In this document: positions 8,338-17,112 of the stretch, piece after piece
How the letters are laid out: every line of letters starts with the position of its first letter
Position numbering within the stretch: the first letter of the stretch is position 1
Program-made: the position numbers and the translations under genes
The notes under the pieces: model-generated
The model's database searches: none
What the model was told of the DNA's origin: nothing
Seen by the model: the letters and a program-made list of their open reading frames with translations, nothing else
Assembly: GCF_025244825.1 (NCBI RefSeq)
Contig: NZ_CP104263.1
Span: 496,001-560,000 of the forward strand
Origin: Arthrobacter jinronghuae
GTDB taxonomy: Bacteria > Actinomycetota > Actinomycetes > Actinomycetales > Micrococcaceae
Direction: 5' to 3'
Length of the DNA stretch: 64,000 nucleotides

Positions 8338-9842
8338 GACTGCTCCCGGTCCTGGGTCTGCTGCCGGTCCTCGGTTTGTTCCCGGGCCTGGTCCTGTTCG
8401 AGTGCCTCCAGGAAGTTCTGGGACCACCGCTCGACGTCGTTCTGCAGCACCTGCCGGCGCATCAGGCGCATGCGGCGGCTGGCTTCCCTGGCCGGCATGT
8501 TTACCGCGGTGAGGATGGCGGCCTTCAGCCCGTCGATGTCGTGCGGGTTGACCAGCACGGCCTGGCGCAGCTGGTCCGCGGCGCCGGTGAACTCGGAGAG
8601 GACCAGGGTACCGGTGTTGCCGGTGCGGGCGGCGACGTATTCCTTCGCGACCAGGTTCATGCCGTCGCGCAGAGCGGTGACGAGCATAACGTCGGCCGCT
8701 AGGTAGAGCGCCACCATTTCCTCCACCGGATAGCTGTGGTGCAGGTAGCGCAGTGCGGTGTTGGAGATGGTGTCGAAGCTGCCGCTGATCCGGCCGACGG
8801 TGCCTTCCACTTCTTCGCGCAGCAGCCGGTACTGTTCCACGCGCTCGCGGGAGGGGCTGGCCACCTGGATCATGGCGGCGTTTTCCACTGTGATCCGGCC
8901 GTCTTCGAGGAGTTCGCCGTAGGCCTTGAGCCGGTGGCTGATGCCCTTGGTGTAGTCCAGCCGGTCAACGCCCAGCAGCACCGTGTCCGGGTTGCCCAGT
9001 TCGCGGCGGATCTGCTTGGAGCGCTCAATGACGTCTTCGCGCTGTGCCAGCTCGGCGATCTGGCCGGCATCGATGGAGATGGGGAATGCCTCGGCGCGGG
9101 AAACGTAGGACAGTCCGTCTTCCGTGGTGACGTTCACCTGCTGCTGGCGGATGGTGTAGCCGGCGAAGCGGCGCACGCAGCGCAGGAAGTTGCTGGCATC
9201 GGAGGGGCGCTGGAAGCCGATCAGATCGGCGCCGAGCAGGCCCTCGATGATGTTCCGGCGCCAGGGCAGCTGGGCGAAGATTTCCAGCGGCGGGAAGGGA
9301 ATGTGGTTGAAGAAACCGATCTTCAGGTCGGGCCGGGCCTGGCGCAGCAGCTGCGGGACCAGCTGCAGCTGGTAGTCCTGGACCCAGACCGTGGCGCCCT
9401 TCGAGGCCACGGAAGCGGCGGCGTCGGCAAACCGGCGGTTCACGGTGCGGTAGGCATCCCACCAGGTGCGGTGGAACTCCGGGGCGGCAATCACGTCGTG
9501 ATAGAGCGGCCACAGCGTCGCGTTGGAGAAGCCCTCGTAATACAGTTCCACTTCGTCGGTGCTCAGCGGCACCGGTTTCAGGTACATATTGTCGTGGTCG
9601 AAGGGTTCCACTTCTTCGTCCGGAGATCCGGGCCAGCCTACCCACGCGCCGTCGGCCTTTGCCATCACGGGAGCCAGGGCCGTGACCAGCCCGCCGGGCG
9701 AGCGCCGCCAGGTTTCGCCGTCCGGTCCACTAACGCGGTCAACCGGAAGCCGGTTGGACACGACGATAAAATCGAAGTCGCCGTAGCTGTCCGGAGCGTC
9801 TTCCTTGGAACTCGGATCCGCGTCAGCGTTCACGAATGGCAC
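8334..9842 (-). CDS. otsA: Trehalose-6-phosphate synthase
   Basis: 502 residues, GT20 family. It opens with FIVVSNRLPVDR and RRSPGGLVTALAPVM, then has VWVQDYQLQLVPQLLR, IGFFNHIPFPP, the GVDRLDYTKGISHRLKA nucleotide-sugar loop and LRDGMNLVAKEYVAAR. It makes trehalose-6-P from glucose-6-P and an NDP-glucose. The C-terminal 20 residues are a Gln/Glu/Arg-rich tail (REQTEDRQQTQDREQ) of unknown use. AAAGGGGTGCC precedes the ATG. First gene of the otsA-otsB operon, divergent from the DsbA-like gene. Confidence 0.97.
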   Translation of the reverse strand: MPFVNADADPSSKEDAPDSYGDFDFIVVSNRLPVDRVSGPDGETWRRSPGGLVTALAPVMAKADGAWVGWPGSPDEEVEPFDHDNMYLKPVPLSTDEVELYYEGFSNATLWPLYHDVIAAPEFHRTWWDAYRTVNRRFADAAASVASKGATVWVQDYQLQLVPQLLRQARPDLKIGFFNHIPFPPLEIFAQLPWRRNIIEGLLGADLIGFQRPSDASNFLRCVRRFAGYTIRQQQVNVTTEDGLSYVSRAEAFPISIDAGQIAELAQREDVIERSKQIRRELGNPDTVLLGVDRLDYTKGISHRLKAYGELLEDGRITVENAAMIQVASPSRERVEQYRLLREEVEGTVGRISGSFDTISNTALRYLHHSYPVEEMVALYLAADVMLVTALRDGMNLVAKEYVAARTGNTGTLVLSEFTGAADQLRQAVLVNPHDIDGLKAAILTAVNMPAREASRRMRLMRRQVLQNDVERWSQNFLEALEQDQAREQTEDRQQTQDREQS

Positions 9843-10002
9843 CCCTTTTTAGATTGGTCGTATATTGCCACTCTAGCGAAGCGGGGAAACTTTGTACCGC
9901 CCGCGGGCGTTGGTCGAAGGGTGGCGGGCGCCGTTCCCCCTACACTGGTGATGAGCTGAGCGGCCCCGGAAACGTGGCCGGCGTTGAGAGACATGAGGAA
10001 AT

Positions 10003-10872
10003 ATGACTGACCGGAACCCCAAGCCGACCAAGGCGGAACGCACTGCTGCTGCCCGCGAGCAGGCGCGCGCACTGCGCGAGGCCCAGCAGAAGAAGGAGCG
10101 GCGCAACCGTCTCCTGGTGATCTGGGGTGTTGTGGTGGCCATCGTGGCGGTCATCGCGATTGTGGGCGTGATTGTGTTTAACAGCATGGCCAAGGACGTG
10201 GCGAACACCGGCACTTCGCCGGCAAACGCCAACCAGTACGGCGGGTTTACCCTGACGTCGACCACCGCGCTGGAGCCCACGGAGACCTTCGACTTCGACA
10301 CGGAGACGCTGCCGGCGGCACCGGAGGAAGCCGCAGAAGAGACTCCGATTCCGCCGGGGGTTGAAGCTGCGCCGGAGGGTGAGCCGGTCCAGGTGGTGGA
10401 ATACGTGGACATCAACTGCGTGCACTGCGCGGACTTCGCCGCGACCTACGATGATCAGATCTCCCAGTGGCTGGATGCGGGCGAGATCACCTACGAATAC
10501 CGCACCGTTGCATTCCTGGACCGTAACTCGGCCACCAATTACTCCTCCCGCGGAGCCAACGCTGCGGCATGCGTGGCGGACCAGAGCCCTGAGTCCTACT
10601 GGGACTTCATGAAGGCCATCTTCGCTCAGCACGCCGCCGGTGAAGTGAAGAACGCCGAGCTGGTGGACATGGCCGAGTCCGTGGGCGCCGACACCGAGGG
10701 CATGGAGGACTGCATCGACGACGGCACCTACCGTCCGTTCGTGAAGTACGCGGACCAGCTGGCCCGGGTGGACGGCATCAACGGCACCCCGACGGCCTTC
10801 GTCAACGGCGAGGAAGCGGACCTGAACGCCTTCGTGGAAACGGTCCAGGGCGCCATCGACGCCAACAAGTAA
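10003..10872 (+). CDS. Membrane-anchored DsbA-like thiol oxidoreductase
   Basis: 289 residues. A charged cytoplasmic N-terminus (about 35 residues, rich in Ala, Arg, Lys, Glu) precedes one membrane helix (LLVIWGVVVAIVAVIAIVGV). An acidic linker follows, then a thioredoxin/DsbA domain with the active site CVHC (near residue 142) and the cis-Pro loop GTPTAFVNG near the end. It should make or shuffle disulfides in proteins outside the membrane; actinobacterial homologues are usually annotated as DsbA family or thioredoxin domain proteins. GAGGAAAT stands directly before the ATG. A hairpin follows the stop. Confidence 0.9.
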   Translation: MTDRNPKPTKAERTAAAREQARALREAQQKKERRNRLLVIWGVVVAIVAVIAIVGVIVFNSMAKDVANTGTSPANANQYGGFTLTSTTALEPTETFDFDTETLPAAPEEAAEETPIPPGVEAAPEGEPVQVVEYVDINCVHCADFAATYDDQISQWLDAGEITYEYRTVAFLDRNSATNYSSRGANAAACVADQSPESYWDFMKAIFAQHAAGEVKNAELVDMAESVGADTEGMEDCIDDGTYRPFVKYADQLARVDGINGTPTAFVNGEEADLNAFVETVQGAIDANK

Positions 10873-10896
10873 GCCTGACTTGGCCCGGCGTCCGTT

Positions 10897-10925
10897 CCCC
10901 GTGAAACCTTTCCGGTTTCACGGGG
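10897..10925 (+). terminator. Hairpin after the DsbA-like gene
   Basis: 12-bp perfect stem CCCCGTGAAACC (10897-10908) and GGTTTCACGGGG (10914-10925), 5-nt loop. There is no T-tract, so it may work as a Rho-independent hairpin without U-tail, as is common in actinobacteria. Confidence 0.7.
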
Positions 10926-11028
10926 GCGGGCGCTCTGGGCTAATCTTGTCTAGCGCTGTTGTTCACACCCGTTTGTTCGGGCGGACGACGGCGGCGTGAC
11001 TGGCTTGGACTTTTAGGCCGCCAGCCAC

Positions 11029-11105
11029 GCCCCCTTAGCTCAGTTGGCCAGAGCACCTGTCTTGTAAACAGGGGGTCGCCGGTTCGAATCCGGCAGGGGG
11101 CTCCA
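11029..11105 (+). tRNA. tRNA-Thr (anticodon UGU)
   Basis: Full cloverleaf: acceptor GCCCCCT/AGGGGGC, D-arm around TAGCTCAGTTGGCCAGAGCA, anticodon arm CCTGT-CTTGTAA-ACAGG giving anticodon TGT, T-arm CGCCGGTTCGAATCCGGC, and an encoded CCA at 11103-11105. Read as threonine (ACA, ACG by wobble). Followed by its own terminator. Confidence 0.97.
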
Positions 11106-11107
11106 CG

Positions 11108-11155
11108 AAAACCCCTCCTGATTAGGCATAACGCCTGATCAGGAGGGGTTTTTCT
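11108..11155 (+). terminator. tRNA-Thr terminator
   Basis: Long stem AAAACCCCTCCTGATTAGGC (11108-11127) with GCCTGATCAGGAGGGGTTTT (11133-11152), one G-U pair, 5-nt loop, then TTCTTT. A classical Rho-independent terminator 2 nt after the tRNA CCA. Confidence 0.95.
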
Positions 11156-11318
11156 TTGGGCTGCCGGCGATGCGACCGAGGTTCCGGACGCAGCAATCAG
11201 TGGAAACCGGTTCCTGATCCTGTTCCTGGCGGAACTTTGCACTTGAAGCGGAGGCGCCGGACCTGCCGGGACAAACGCGGCGGCCGCAGCCTACCCTTGC
11301 TACGGGGGTGAGGCAGAA

Positions 11319-12131
11319 GTGCTCAAGAAATGGATCAATGACTGGCGGTTCACGCGGGTCCTGACAATCGTCGCGCCTGTGGCCATGACCGTCTGGTTCT
11401 TCGGCGGCGCACCTGGCCCGGCCGTCGGTTTCTTTGCGCTGGGTGCCTCCTACGGGGTCCTTCTGTTCAGGGTGGTTTCGCTGTCCGTGCGCGCTTCAAT
11501 GGTGATGGGCGGGGCCTTCACTCTGATCCTCATCGTGATGCTCCGCATGGAAGACATCTCTGGCATCCCAATGGAGGGCCCGGCGCTCATGGGATTCATC
11601 GCAGGCGGCATTGCCGGCGGACACCGGTGGTCCGGGAAGAAGGCCGGATCTGAAATCAGGCGCAAGCGGGAGCGTACCGCCGACGGCGGCTACACGGGCG
11701 GGTGGCAACTGGCGCTGATCAACGCAGCCTCCGCAGCCGTGCTGCTCGGTGCGCCCACAGCCATGCTCCTTGACGGTGTCACGGTGCAGACCCTCGCCGT
11801 GTCCCTGGCCATCGGTTTCGTCGGCGGGTGGGCGCTGGTCCGCTTTGTGAAGTCGTTCCAAACCCGGTTCATAATTCTCATTGCCATGTTCTTCGCCTTC
11901 ATACCTGCACTGATCCTGGCCGGTTTCATTGGCTACGTAGACGCCGTATTCACCGGGCTGTTCGGCTTCCTCGCAGGCAGTTTGATCGGCGGCAGGTACT
12001 GGTGGGGCCCGCGGTTCGGCGCACCGCGCCCTCCATTCGCCGGCAAAACCAAGCGGCGGCGAAAGCGGAAGCGGAAGGCGAAGACTACTTCCTCAAAGCG
12101 CCCCGTCGAACTGTCGAAGGTGACTGCCTAA
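11319..12131 (+). CDS. Multi-pass membrane protein of unknown function
   Basis: 270 residues from GTG 11319 (GGGGTGAGGCAGAA just upstream). I do not recognise the family. Seven or so hydrophobic segments are visible, grouped as an N-terminal block (residues 14-75) and a second block (about 128-220), separated by a basic loop (GKKAGSEIRRKRERTA). The C-terminus is very basic (KTKRRRKRKRKAKTT) and probably cytoplasmic. Gly-rich helices such as MGFIAGGIAGG suggest close packing. It stands alone between the tRNA terminator and the long leader of the SLH gene. Confidence 0.7.
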   Translation: MLKKWINDWRFTRVLTIVAPVAMTVWFFGGAPGPAVGFFALGASYGVLLFRVVSLSVRASMVMGGAFTLILIVMLRMEDISGIPMEGPALMGFIAGGIAGGHRWSGKKAGSEIRRKRERTADGGYTGGWQLALINAASAAVLLGAPTAMLLDGVTVQTLAVSLAIGFVGGWALVRFVKSFQTRFIILIAMFFAFIPALILAGFIGYVDAVFTGLFGFLAGSLIGGRYWWGPRFGAPRPPFAGKTKRRRKRKRKAKTTSSKRPVELSKVTA

Positions 12132-12595
12132 GGCGTCCGCCTAGATCGAAGCGAAGACCCACCAATTCCGCGGTTAATTGTCACGAGAAAATCCGCTGAC
12201 CCGGCTGTTTTTCTTCGCCATAGCGGCACTGTCGAATTCATAGAGAATGTCTTCAGCCCGGCAGGAACAAAAAACGTGTTATTCTCCCAATTAATCAATC
12301 ACGGGTTTCTACCCCCATGCCGAAACCCTATCCACGCTATCCCTTTTTTAGTGAACGATTCCGGTCGCAAATACTGTGGCACGGTCGTAGTTTCGGCATT
12401 CGGTAGAACTGGCGAATTCCAGATTTTGCCGGCTTTCCAGCCATAGGCAGTCCCCAAAGGCGCATGTTCATCTTGTGCGCCTGCCGGAGCATGCAAAGCG
12501 ATCAATAAGCTGCACGGATTTCTCTCCGTCGTCCGGGATAAATCGTCAGGTTCGTTCACCGTCATTGACCCGAGCACCACCCGAAAGGACTCCCC
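12132..12595 (+). promoter_or_regulatory. 464-nt non-coding leader upstream of SLH gene, with inverted repeats
   Basis: No credible gene. GC content drops compared with the flanks. A distant inverted repeat ATGCCGAAAC (12317-12326) / GTTTCGGCAT (12390-12399) encloses 63 nt. A second hairpin is AGGCGCA (12458-12464) / TGCGCCT (12476-12482). This could be a structured 5' UTR for the SLH gene, or simply a promoter region. It did not match any riboswitch consensus I know, including the c-di-AMP ydaO motif that often precedes actinobacterial wall genes. Confidence 0.4.
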
Positions 12596-13333
12596 GTGAG
12601 CTTCATTCCCAGGCCTGGCATCAAATCCGCCAAGGCTCTCACCGCCGTGCTGATGTCCGGCGCTCTGCTCTTCGGTGCGGGTGCTGTCCCCGCCGCGGCC
12701 ACCGAGAATCAGACCTCCAACGCCGGAGACTCAGCGCTGCGGCCTGCCGCAGCTGCCGGCTTGCCGTTCAGCGACATCACGTGGGAGACGCAGTTCGCGG
12801 CGGAAATCGTGTGGGTTTCACGTAGCGGCATCTCCACAGGATGGCCTGATCACACATACCGACCGCTGCAGCCGGTGTCCCGCGAGGCAATGGCCGCCTT
12901 CATGCACCGCCTCGACGCGCTGAAGGGCGAGAAGGACGGTCTCGCCGACGCCTCTTTCGCGTTCTCCGATGTGGCCAACTCACAGTTCAAGGGGGAGATC
13001 GGGTGGCTGCTGGCTTCAGGCGTTACGACGGGCTACCCCGACAAAACCTTCCGCCCGGGCAATTCCGTAAACCGCGATGCCATGGCCGCTTACCTCTACC
13101 GGATGGCCGGCTATCCCGAGTTCACGCCGCCGAAGCAGTCACCCTTCGCCGATGTCAGCACGGACAACCAGTTCTACCGGGAAATCTCCTGGCTAGCCTC
13201 TACAGGCATCTCCACCGGCTGGGAGCAGGCCAACGGCACCCGGACGTTCGGTCCGGTGCAGCCGGTGAACCGAGACGCGATGGCGGCCTTCATGTATCGC
13301 TTTGCAGAAAAGGGATACGTCCCCAAGCAGTAG
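12596..13333 (+). CDS. Secreted protein with three SLH domains
   Basis: 245 residues from GTG 12596, with GAAAGGAC 4-11 nt upstream. A signal peptide (about residues 1-36, ALLFGAGAVPAAA then TENQ) is followed almost entirely by three S-layer-homology repeats, each with an FSDI/FSDV/FADV opening, an aromatic-acidic helix and the SGISTGW...YRPLQPVSREAMAAFM pattern. SLH domains bind secondary wall polymers, so this is a wall-attached protein made only of anchor modules, with no enzymatic domain. It resembles the SLH end of the 848-residue protein at 25.3-27.9 kb. Terminator follows. Confidence 0.9.
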   Translation: MSFIPRPGIKSAKALTAVLMSGALLFGAGAVPAAATENQTSNAGDSALRPAAAAGLPFSDITWETQFAAEIVWVSRSGISTGWPDHTYRPLQPVSREAMAAFMHRLDALKGEKDGLADASFAFSDVANSQFKGEIGWLLASGVTTGYPDKTFRPGNSVNRDAMAAYLYRMAGYPEFTPPKQSPFADVSTDNQFYREISWLASTGISTGWEQANGTRTFGPVQPVNRDAMAAFMYRFAEKGYVPKQ

Positions 13334-13342
13334 GCATTGAGG

Positions 13343-13382
13343 GAACGGCCACCGGGCTAAAAATCCGGTGGCCGTTCTTGTT
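13343..13382 (+). terminator. Terminator of the small SLH gene
   Basis: 13-bp stem GAACGGCCACCGG (13343-13355) and CCGGTGGCCGTTC (13365-13377), loop of 9 nt, then TTGTTT. Confidence 0.92.
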
Positions 13383-13486
13383 TAGAGCCGCTGTTGTCGG
13401 AGATGACTCAACCCCGGTCAGGCCACCTCGCCGACCACCCATATGATGGAAAAGCAGAATCAGTGCGCACGTATTAGGAGTCTCCA

Positions 13487-14311
13487 ATGGTTATGCCCCG
13501 GAACCTGTTCCTCGTCCGTCATGGACAGAGCGAAGCAAACGTTATGCAAAGGGCAGCCAAGGCCGGGGATCCGAGCCTCTACAACGAAGAGACCATGACC
13601 GTCCCGGACCGCTCGTGGCGGCTCACGGAACTCGGGGTCCAGCAGGCCAAGGTCGCCGGGGCGTGGATCGCCCGGCAGAATATAGAATTCGACCGCGCCA
13701 TGGTCTCCGTTTACACCCGGACCCGCGAAACCGCCGCGCACCTCGGGCTGGACGTGCGCTGGGAAGAGAACCGGGTGATCCGCGAGCGTTCCTGGGGCGA
13801 AATCGGCTCCATGTCGAAGCAGGACTTCGCGCAGAAGTACTCGCAGAACGCCGCCTACCGCGAGAGCGATCCGTTGTATTGGGCTCCGCCCGCCGGGGAA
13901 TCTATTGCCAACGTCGCCGAAAACCGGGTGCGCAACATCCTGAGCACCCTGCACCGCGAAAACGCCCGCGACAACGTCCTCCTGGTGACCCACGGTGAAT
14001 TCATGTGGGCCACGCGCCTGGTGCTGGAGCGGTGGAGCGACGAGGAGTTCCTGGAACGGGACGCGGACAAAGAGCAGATGATCCACAACTGCACCGTCCT
14101 GCAGTACACCAGCACCGATCCGGCCAACCGGAACAACGTCCGCGAAAAGCTCAACTGGGTCCGCCGCTGCTGGCCGGTTCAGGTCGACGGCGAGTGGACC
14201 ATGTTCGTCGGCGATTGGGAAGAGTTCGATCGGAAGTACTTCACCAGAGAGGATCTCCTGGAGCGGGCTGAAGCAAACCGGCATTTCCTCGAGGGTGCGT
14301 TCGGAAGCTGA
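13487..14311 (+). CDS. Histidine phosphatase (phosphoglycerate-mutase) family protein
   Basis: 274 residues. The phosphohistidine motif LFLVRHGQSEANV is at residues 7-19, the second Arg in TRTRETAAHLG, an acid in IRERSWGEIGSM, and the second His in VLLVTHGEFM. This is the full catalytic set of the histidine phosphatase clan. It has longer inserts than simple Gpm enzymes and an acidic-aromatic C-terminus, so it is more likely a phosphatase on a small metabolite or protein than glycolytic mutase. TAGGAG lies before ATG 13487; ATG 13493 is an alternative. Confidence 0.88.
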   Translation: MVMPRNLFLVRHGQSEANVMQRAAKAGDPSLYNEETMTVPDRSWRLTELGVQQAKVAGAWIARQNIEFDRAMVSVYTRTRETAAHLGLDVRWEENRVIRERSWGEIGSMSKQDFAQKYSQNAAYRESDPLYWAPPAGESIANVAENRVRNILSTLHRENARDNVLLVTHGEFMWATRLVLERWSDEEFLERDADKEQMIHNCTVLQYTSTDPANRNNVREKLNWVRRCWPVQVDGEWTMFVGDWEEFDRKYFTREDLLERAEANRHFLEGAFGS

Positions 14312-14365
14312 ACAGGTCCAACCGGCCTCCGCCCCTTTAATTCATTTATCTGCAATACTCGCCGT

Positions 14366-14740
14366 ATGGGTGCATGGGGGAGTGGCATTTTTGCCAATGA
14401 CACGGCGGCGGACATTCGCGGGGAGTACCGCGAACATCTCGAGGACCAGATTCCGGACGAGGAAGCGACGCGCCTGGTCATCGAATCGTTCGGTTATATG
14501 CTGCGCGAGGACAACGCTGCCGAGTTGTGGGTGGCGCTCGCGGCGGCGCAGTCCCAGGTGGGCAGGCTCGACGACGAGGTGAAAGCCGCCGCGGTTGATG
14601 TGATCGATCAGGGCAGCGGCCTCGAGGAGTGGGAGGAAGCGGGTCCGGAGGAACTCGCCGAACGTGTGGCGGCCCTCCAGGAACTGCGGAACCAGCTCAC
14701 CGGGCCGCAACCGGCCCGAATGAAGCTCAGCCGGCGGTAG
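14366..14740 (+). CDS. DUF4259 domain protein
   Basis: 124 residues starting MGAWGSGIFANDTAADIRGE, the hallmark opening of DUF4259, followed by all-helical acidic sequence and a short basic end. Cytosolic, function unknown. The upstream sequence (TCTGCAATACTCGCCGT) shows no clear ribosome-binding site, so the mRNA may be leaderless. Convergent with the AAA+ gene, 40 nt apart. Confidence 0.85.
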   Translation: MGAWGSGIFANDTAADIRGEYREHLEDQIPDEEATRLVIESFGYMLREDNAAELWVALAAAQSQVGRLDDEVKAAAVDVIDQGSGLEEWEEAGPEELAERVAALQELRNQLTGPQPARMKLSRR

Positions 14741-14780
14741 CCCGCCTGGGCGAGCCAGCAGCAGCGGCTCCGGACAGGAC

Positions 14781-16256
14781 CTACGGCGTCCAACCAACCG
14801 TGTACCCCACGCTGACCCCGGGCTGCGGATCCGGGCCGCCCGGACCGAAGCCCGCACCGCCGTCGTCGCCGTCGCCTCCGGAACCGTCTCCGCCGGCGCC
14901 CAACAGGCTTCGGGTCAGCGCCTCTCCCTGGCCCAACAGTTCCTCGGCCGCAGCGGCCAGATGGGAATCGCCGGGTTTCTCACCGGCATCCACGGCCCGA
15001 AGCACGGCGCGGCGCACCAGCTCCCGGGCAAAGGACGCTGTCGCGCCTTCGGACTGCTCGGCCGCGGACTGCAGTGCGGCATCGGAGAACACCCCGGCGG
15101 GAGCATAGAGTTCCAGCAGCCGGACCCGGTTCTCGACGCCGGGCAGCGGGATCCGGACGGCAAGGTCCACCCGACCGGGCCGCTGCACCAGTGCCCGTTC
15201 GAGCGCCTCGGCGCGGTTGGTGGTCATCAGGAACACGACGTCGGCGTCCGCGTCCAACCCGTCCAGTGCGTCCAGAACCTCAAAGAGCAGCGGCTGCGGG
15301 CCGTGGCCCATGTTCCGGTCCTCGGCCACCAGGTCAATGTCCTCGAGAATCACCATGGACGGCGCCATGGCACGGGCCAGCCGTGCAGCCTCACCCACCA
15401 TGTGCAGCGAATTCCCGGCCAGCAGGACAGCCGTCGTACCCTCGCTGGCGCTGAGCAGGTGGCGCACGGTGTGGGTTTTTCCGGTGCCGGGAGGGCCATA
15501 GAGCAAGACGCCGCGTTTCAGGTGCTGTCCATGCTCCCGCAGCACCTCCCGGTTCGCCGCGATGCCGAGCACATGGCGCCGCACGCGGTCGAGCACTTCA
15601 CCCGGCAGAATCACTTCCTCCGCCGGCAACGACGGGCGGGCAAGGAACGTGACACCGGCGCCCTGCTGGCCGTACGGATCGAAGGCGAAAGAGACAACCT
15701 GGCCGCGCAGGATGCTGTTGGTGCGCAATTCTTCCTGCAGCTCAGCCAGGAAGCCCACGGCCGCTTCACGGTTCCGGCCGAGCACCGCCACGTCCGCTCC
15801 CGAACGTCCGTACTGGGGGTTGGCAGCGCGCTGCAGGACGGCAAGCGGAACACCTTCATAGGCGAACAACCGCAGCCCCAAGGCCACCACCTCACGGGTA
15901 CTGTCCGGCCCGACGGCGAGGTTCACGAAATCGGGCTGGCCGACCCCAACGGGCCCGTACCCTTCCTGAACGATGTCGGCCAGGGATTGATGCTGGCGCT
16001 GCTGCCCGCCGCCCACCCCGATGAGCCGGGCCCCGGGATCCCGTCCGGCAATCTTCTCCATGGAAATGTCCAGGTCCGCGAACCGGTGAACGGGAACATC
16101 CTGCGACACGATGGGCACCTCGGCCGCGGGCACGCCGATGTGCTCCGTCAACACGTCAATGATGCGTTCCCTGCCGTCGTTTTGCGCCAGGTGCTCCCGT
16201 GAGAGTTCGATCGCGCGGTTGAAGTTGCTAAGGAATTCCCCGAGTTTTTCATCCAT
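14781..16256 (-). CDS. AAA+ ATPase with N-terminal unknown domain
   Basis: 491 residues from ATG 16256 (a GTG at 16274 is an alternative; neither has a clear ribosome-binding site). Residues 1-220 are a non-conserved domain. The AAA+ core follows: Walker A LLYGPPGTGKTHT, Walker B SMVILEDIDLVAE, sensor FLMTTNRAEAL and Arg-finger VQRPGRVDLAVR, close to the FtsH/ARC/Bcs1-type module. The C-terminus is Gly/Asp-rich (GAGGDGSGGDGDDGG). Likely a protein-remodelling ATPase; target unknown. Confidence 0.87.
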   Translation of the reverse strand: MDEKLGEFLSNFNRAIELSREHLAQNDGRERIIDVLTEHIGVPAAEVPIVSQDVPVHRFADLDISMEKIAGRDPGARLIGVGGGQQRQHQSLADIVQEGYGPVGVGQPDFVNLAVGPDSTREVVALGLRLFAYEGVPLAVLQRAANPQYGRSGADVAVLGRNREAAVGFLAELQEELRTNSILRGQVVSFAFDPYGQQGAGVTFLARPSLPAEEVILPGEVLDRVRRHVLGIAANREVLREHGQHLKRGVLLYGPPGTGKTHTVRHLLSASEGTTAVLLAGNSLHMVGEAARLARAMAPSMVILEDIDLVAEDRNMGHGPQPLLFEVLDALDGLDADADVVFLMTTNRAEALERALVQRPGRVDLAVRIPLPGVENRVRLLELYAPAGVFSDAALQSAAEQSEGATASFARELVRRAVLRAVDAGEKPGDSHLAAAAEELLGQGEALTRSLLGAGGDGSGGDGDDGGAGFGPGGPDPQPGVSVGYTVGWTP

Positions 16257-16285
16257 GCGGGCAGAGCCTAGCACCGGCGCAAAAA

Positions 16286-16312
16286 GGCGGTGCCTCCCCG
16301 GGAGGCACCGCC
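16286..16312 (-). terminator. Terminator of the Pro-rich membrane protein gene
   Basis: 13-bp palindromic stem GGCGGTGCCTCCC / GGGAGGCACCGCC. Read on the minus strand it is followed by TTTTT. It sits between the stop at 16334 and the AAA+ gene start. Confidence 0.88.
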
Positions 16313-16333
16313 TTCAGTGTGTTGCAGAACTGC

Positions 16334-16957
16334 TTAGTACGGCTGCTTGAGCATTTTGTGCTGCCGGTACTGGCTCATCGCTTGGAAGTACTGCGGCGAC
16401 GGCTTCCGGAACAGCATTGCCGTTGCGATAACCAGGGCCAGGACTGCCCACCAACCCAGCAGGCCAATATTGGTGATCAGGGTCAGCACTGAGATCCCTG
16501 TGTAAACGGCAAGCAGGATCCGGGCCCAGTTATGGCCTTTGCGGATGAAAATAGCGGCAACCAGAGTGATGGCGAGGCAGATGATGCCCAGAACCACCAG
16601 GATCATGACACCTGCCATGGGGACATCGGGGCCGGCTGCGTTCGCCAGGAGGATTCCGGCGGGAACGCTCAGAACGGTCAGGCCCAGAATGACCATCAGC
16701 AGAGTGAAAGCGGAATCCACCTGCTTCGGCCGCTGCGGCGGTACCAGAGGACCGGCCGGAGCGCCTGCCTGAGCGTAGGGAGCGCCTGCCTGAGCGTAGG
16801 GAGCGCCTGCCTGCGCGAAGGGCGGTCCCACCTGTGCGAAGGGCGGACCTGCCTGCGGAACCGGAGGCGCTGCCGGCCCGGGCGGAGTCTGGCCTCCGGG
16901 ATACGCATTTGAGTTGTGGCTGTTGTTGTTGGCGCCCTGCGGCACTTGTTCGGACAT
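16334..16957 (-). CDS. Membrane protein with Pro/Ala/Gln-rich N-terminal repeats
   Basis: 207 residues. Residues 1-78 are low complexity with repeated AGAPYAQ and VGPPFAQ units. Four hydrophobic helices follow (LLMVILGLTVLSVPAGILLA, MAGVMILVVLGIICLAITLV, ILLAVYTGISVLTLITN, LLGWWAVLALVIATAMLF) and a short cationic tail. Similar in plan to the DUF4190 gene at 4.2 kb but with four helices. Unknown function. GGGGGAAGC precedes the ATG. Confidence 0.8.
   Translation of the reverse strand: MSEQVPQGANNNSHNSNAYPGGQTPPGPAAPPVPQAGPPFAQVGPPFAQAGAPYAQAGAPYAQAGAPAGPLVPPQRPKQVDSAFTLLMVILGLTVLSVPAGILLANAAGPDVPMAGVMILVVLGIICLAITLVAAIFIRKGHNWARILLAVYTGISVLTLITNIGLLGWWAVLALVIATAMLFRKPSPQYFQAMSQYRQHKMLKQPY
16758..16860 (-). 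repeat. 21-bp degenerate tandem repeats
   Basis: About five units of 21 bp that code a 7-residue period (A-G-A/P-P-Y/F-A-Q). The two central units are identical in DNA, pointing to recent expansion. Confidence 0.8.
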
Positions 16958-17052
16958 GCTTCCCCCATAAAAGCCGGCTGATCCACGGCCGATTTGCCGC
17001 AGTACCTGCCAGCATAGGCGGCGGCGAACGAACTATGAAAAAGCTGCACGGA

Positions 17053-17094
17053 AAAGGGCCCTGCAGCTGCCGAGTGGCAGCTGCAGGGCCCTTT
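17053..17094 (-). terminator. Terminator of the nucleoside operon
   Basis: 19-bp perfect stem, AAAGGGCCCTGCAGCTGCC (17053-17071) and its complement (17076-17094), 4-nt loop GAGT. On the minus strand it ends in CCCTTTTCC. It follows the ribokinase stop by 18 nt. Confidence 0.92.
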
Positions 17095-17112
17095 GCGGCC
17101 GGGGCCCGGTGG

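Noticed and set aside
11029..11155. tRNA-Thr as a phage or island attachment site
   Set aside because: No second copy of the tRNA 3' end and no integrase in the window.
12299..12580. 93-codon minus-strand frame in the SLH leader
   Set aside because: No ribosome-binding site and no recognisable sequence; it crosses both inverted repeats.
12132..12595. c-di-AMP (ydaO) riboswitch
   Set aside because: Position fits, but the conserved ydaO core is not visible by eye.
14961..16202. Long open plus-strand frame (over 400 codons) opposite the AAA+ gene
   Set aside because: Antisense shadow caused by high GC; no ribosome-binding site and no family motif, while the minus strand has a complete AAA+ core.
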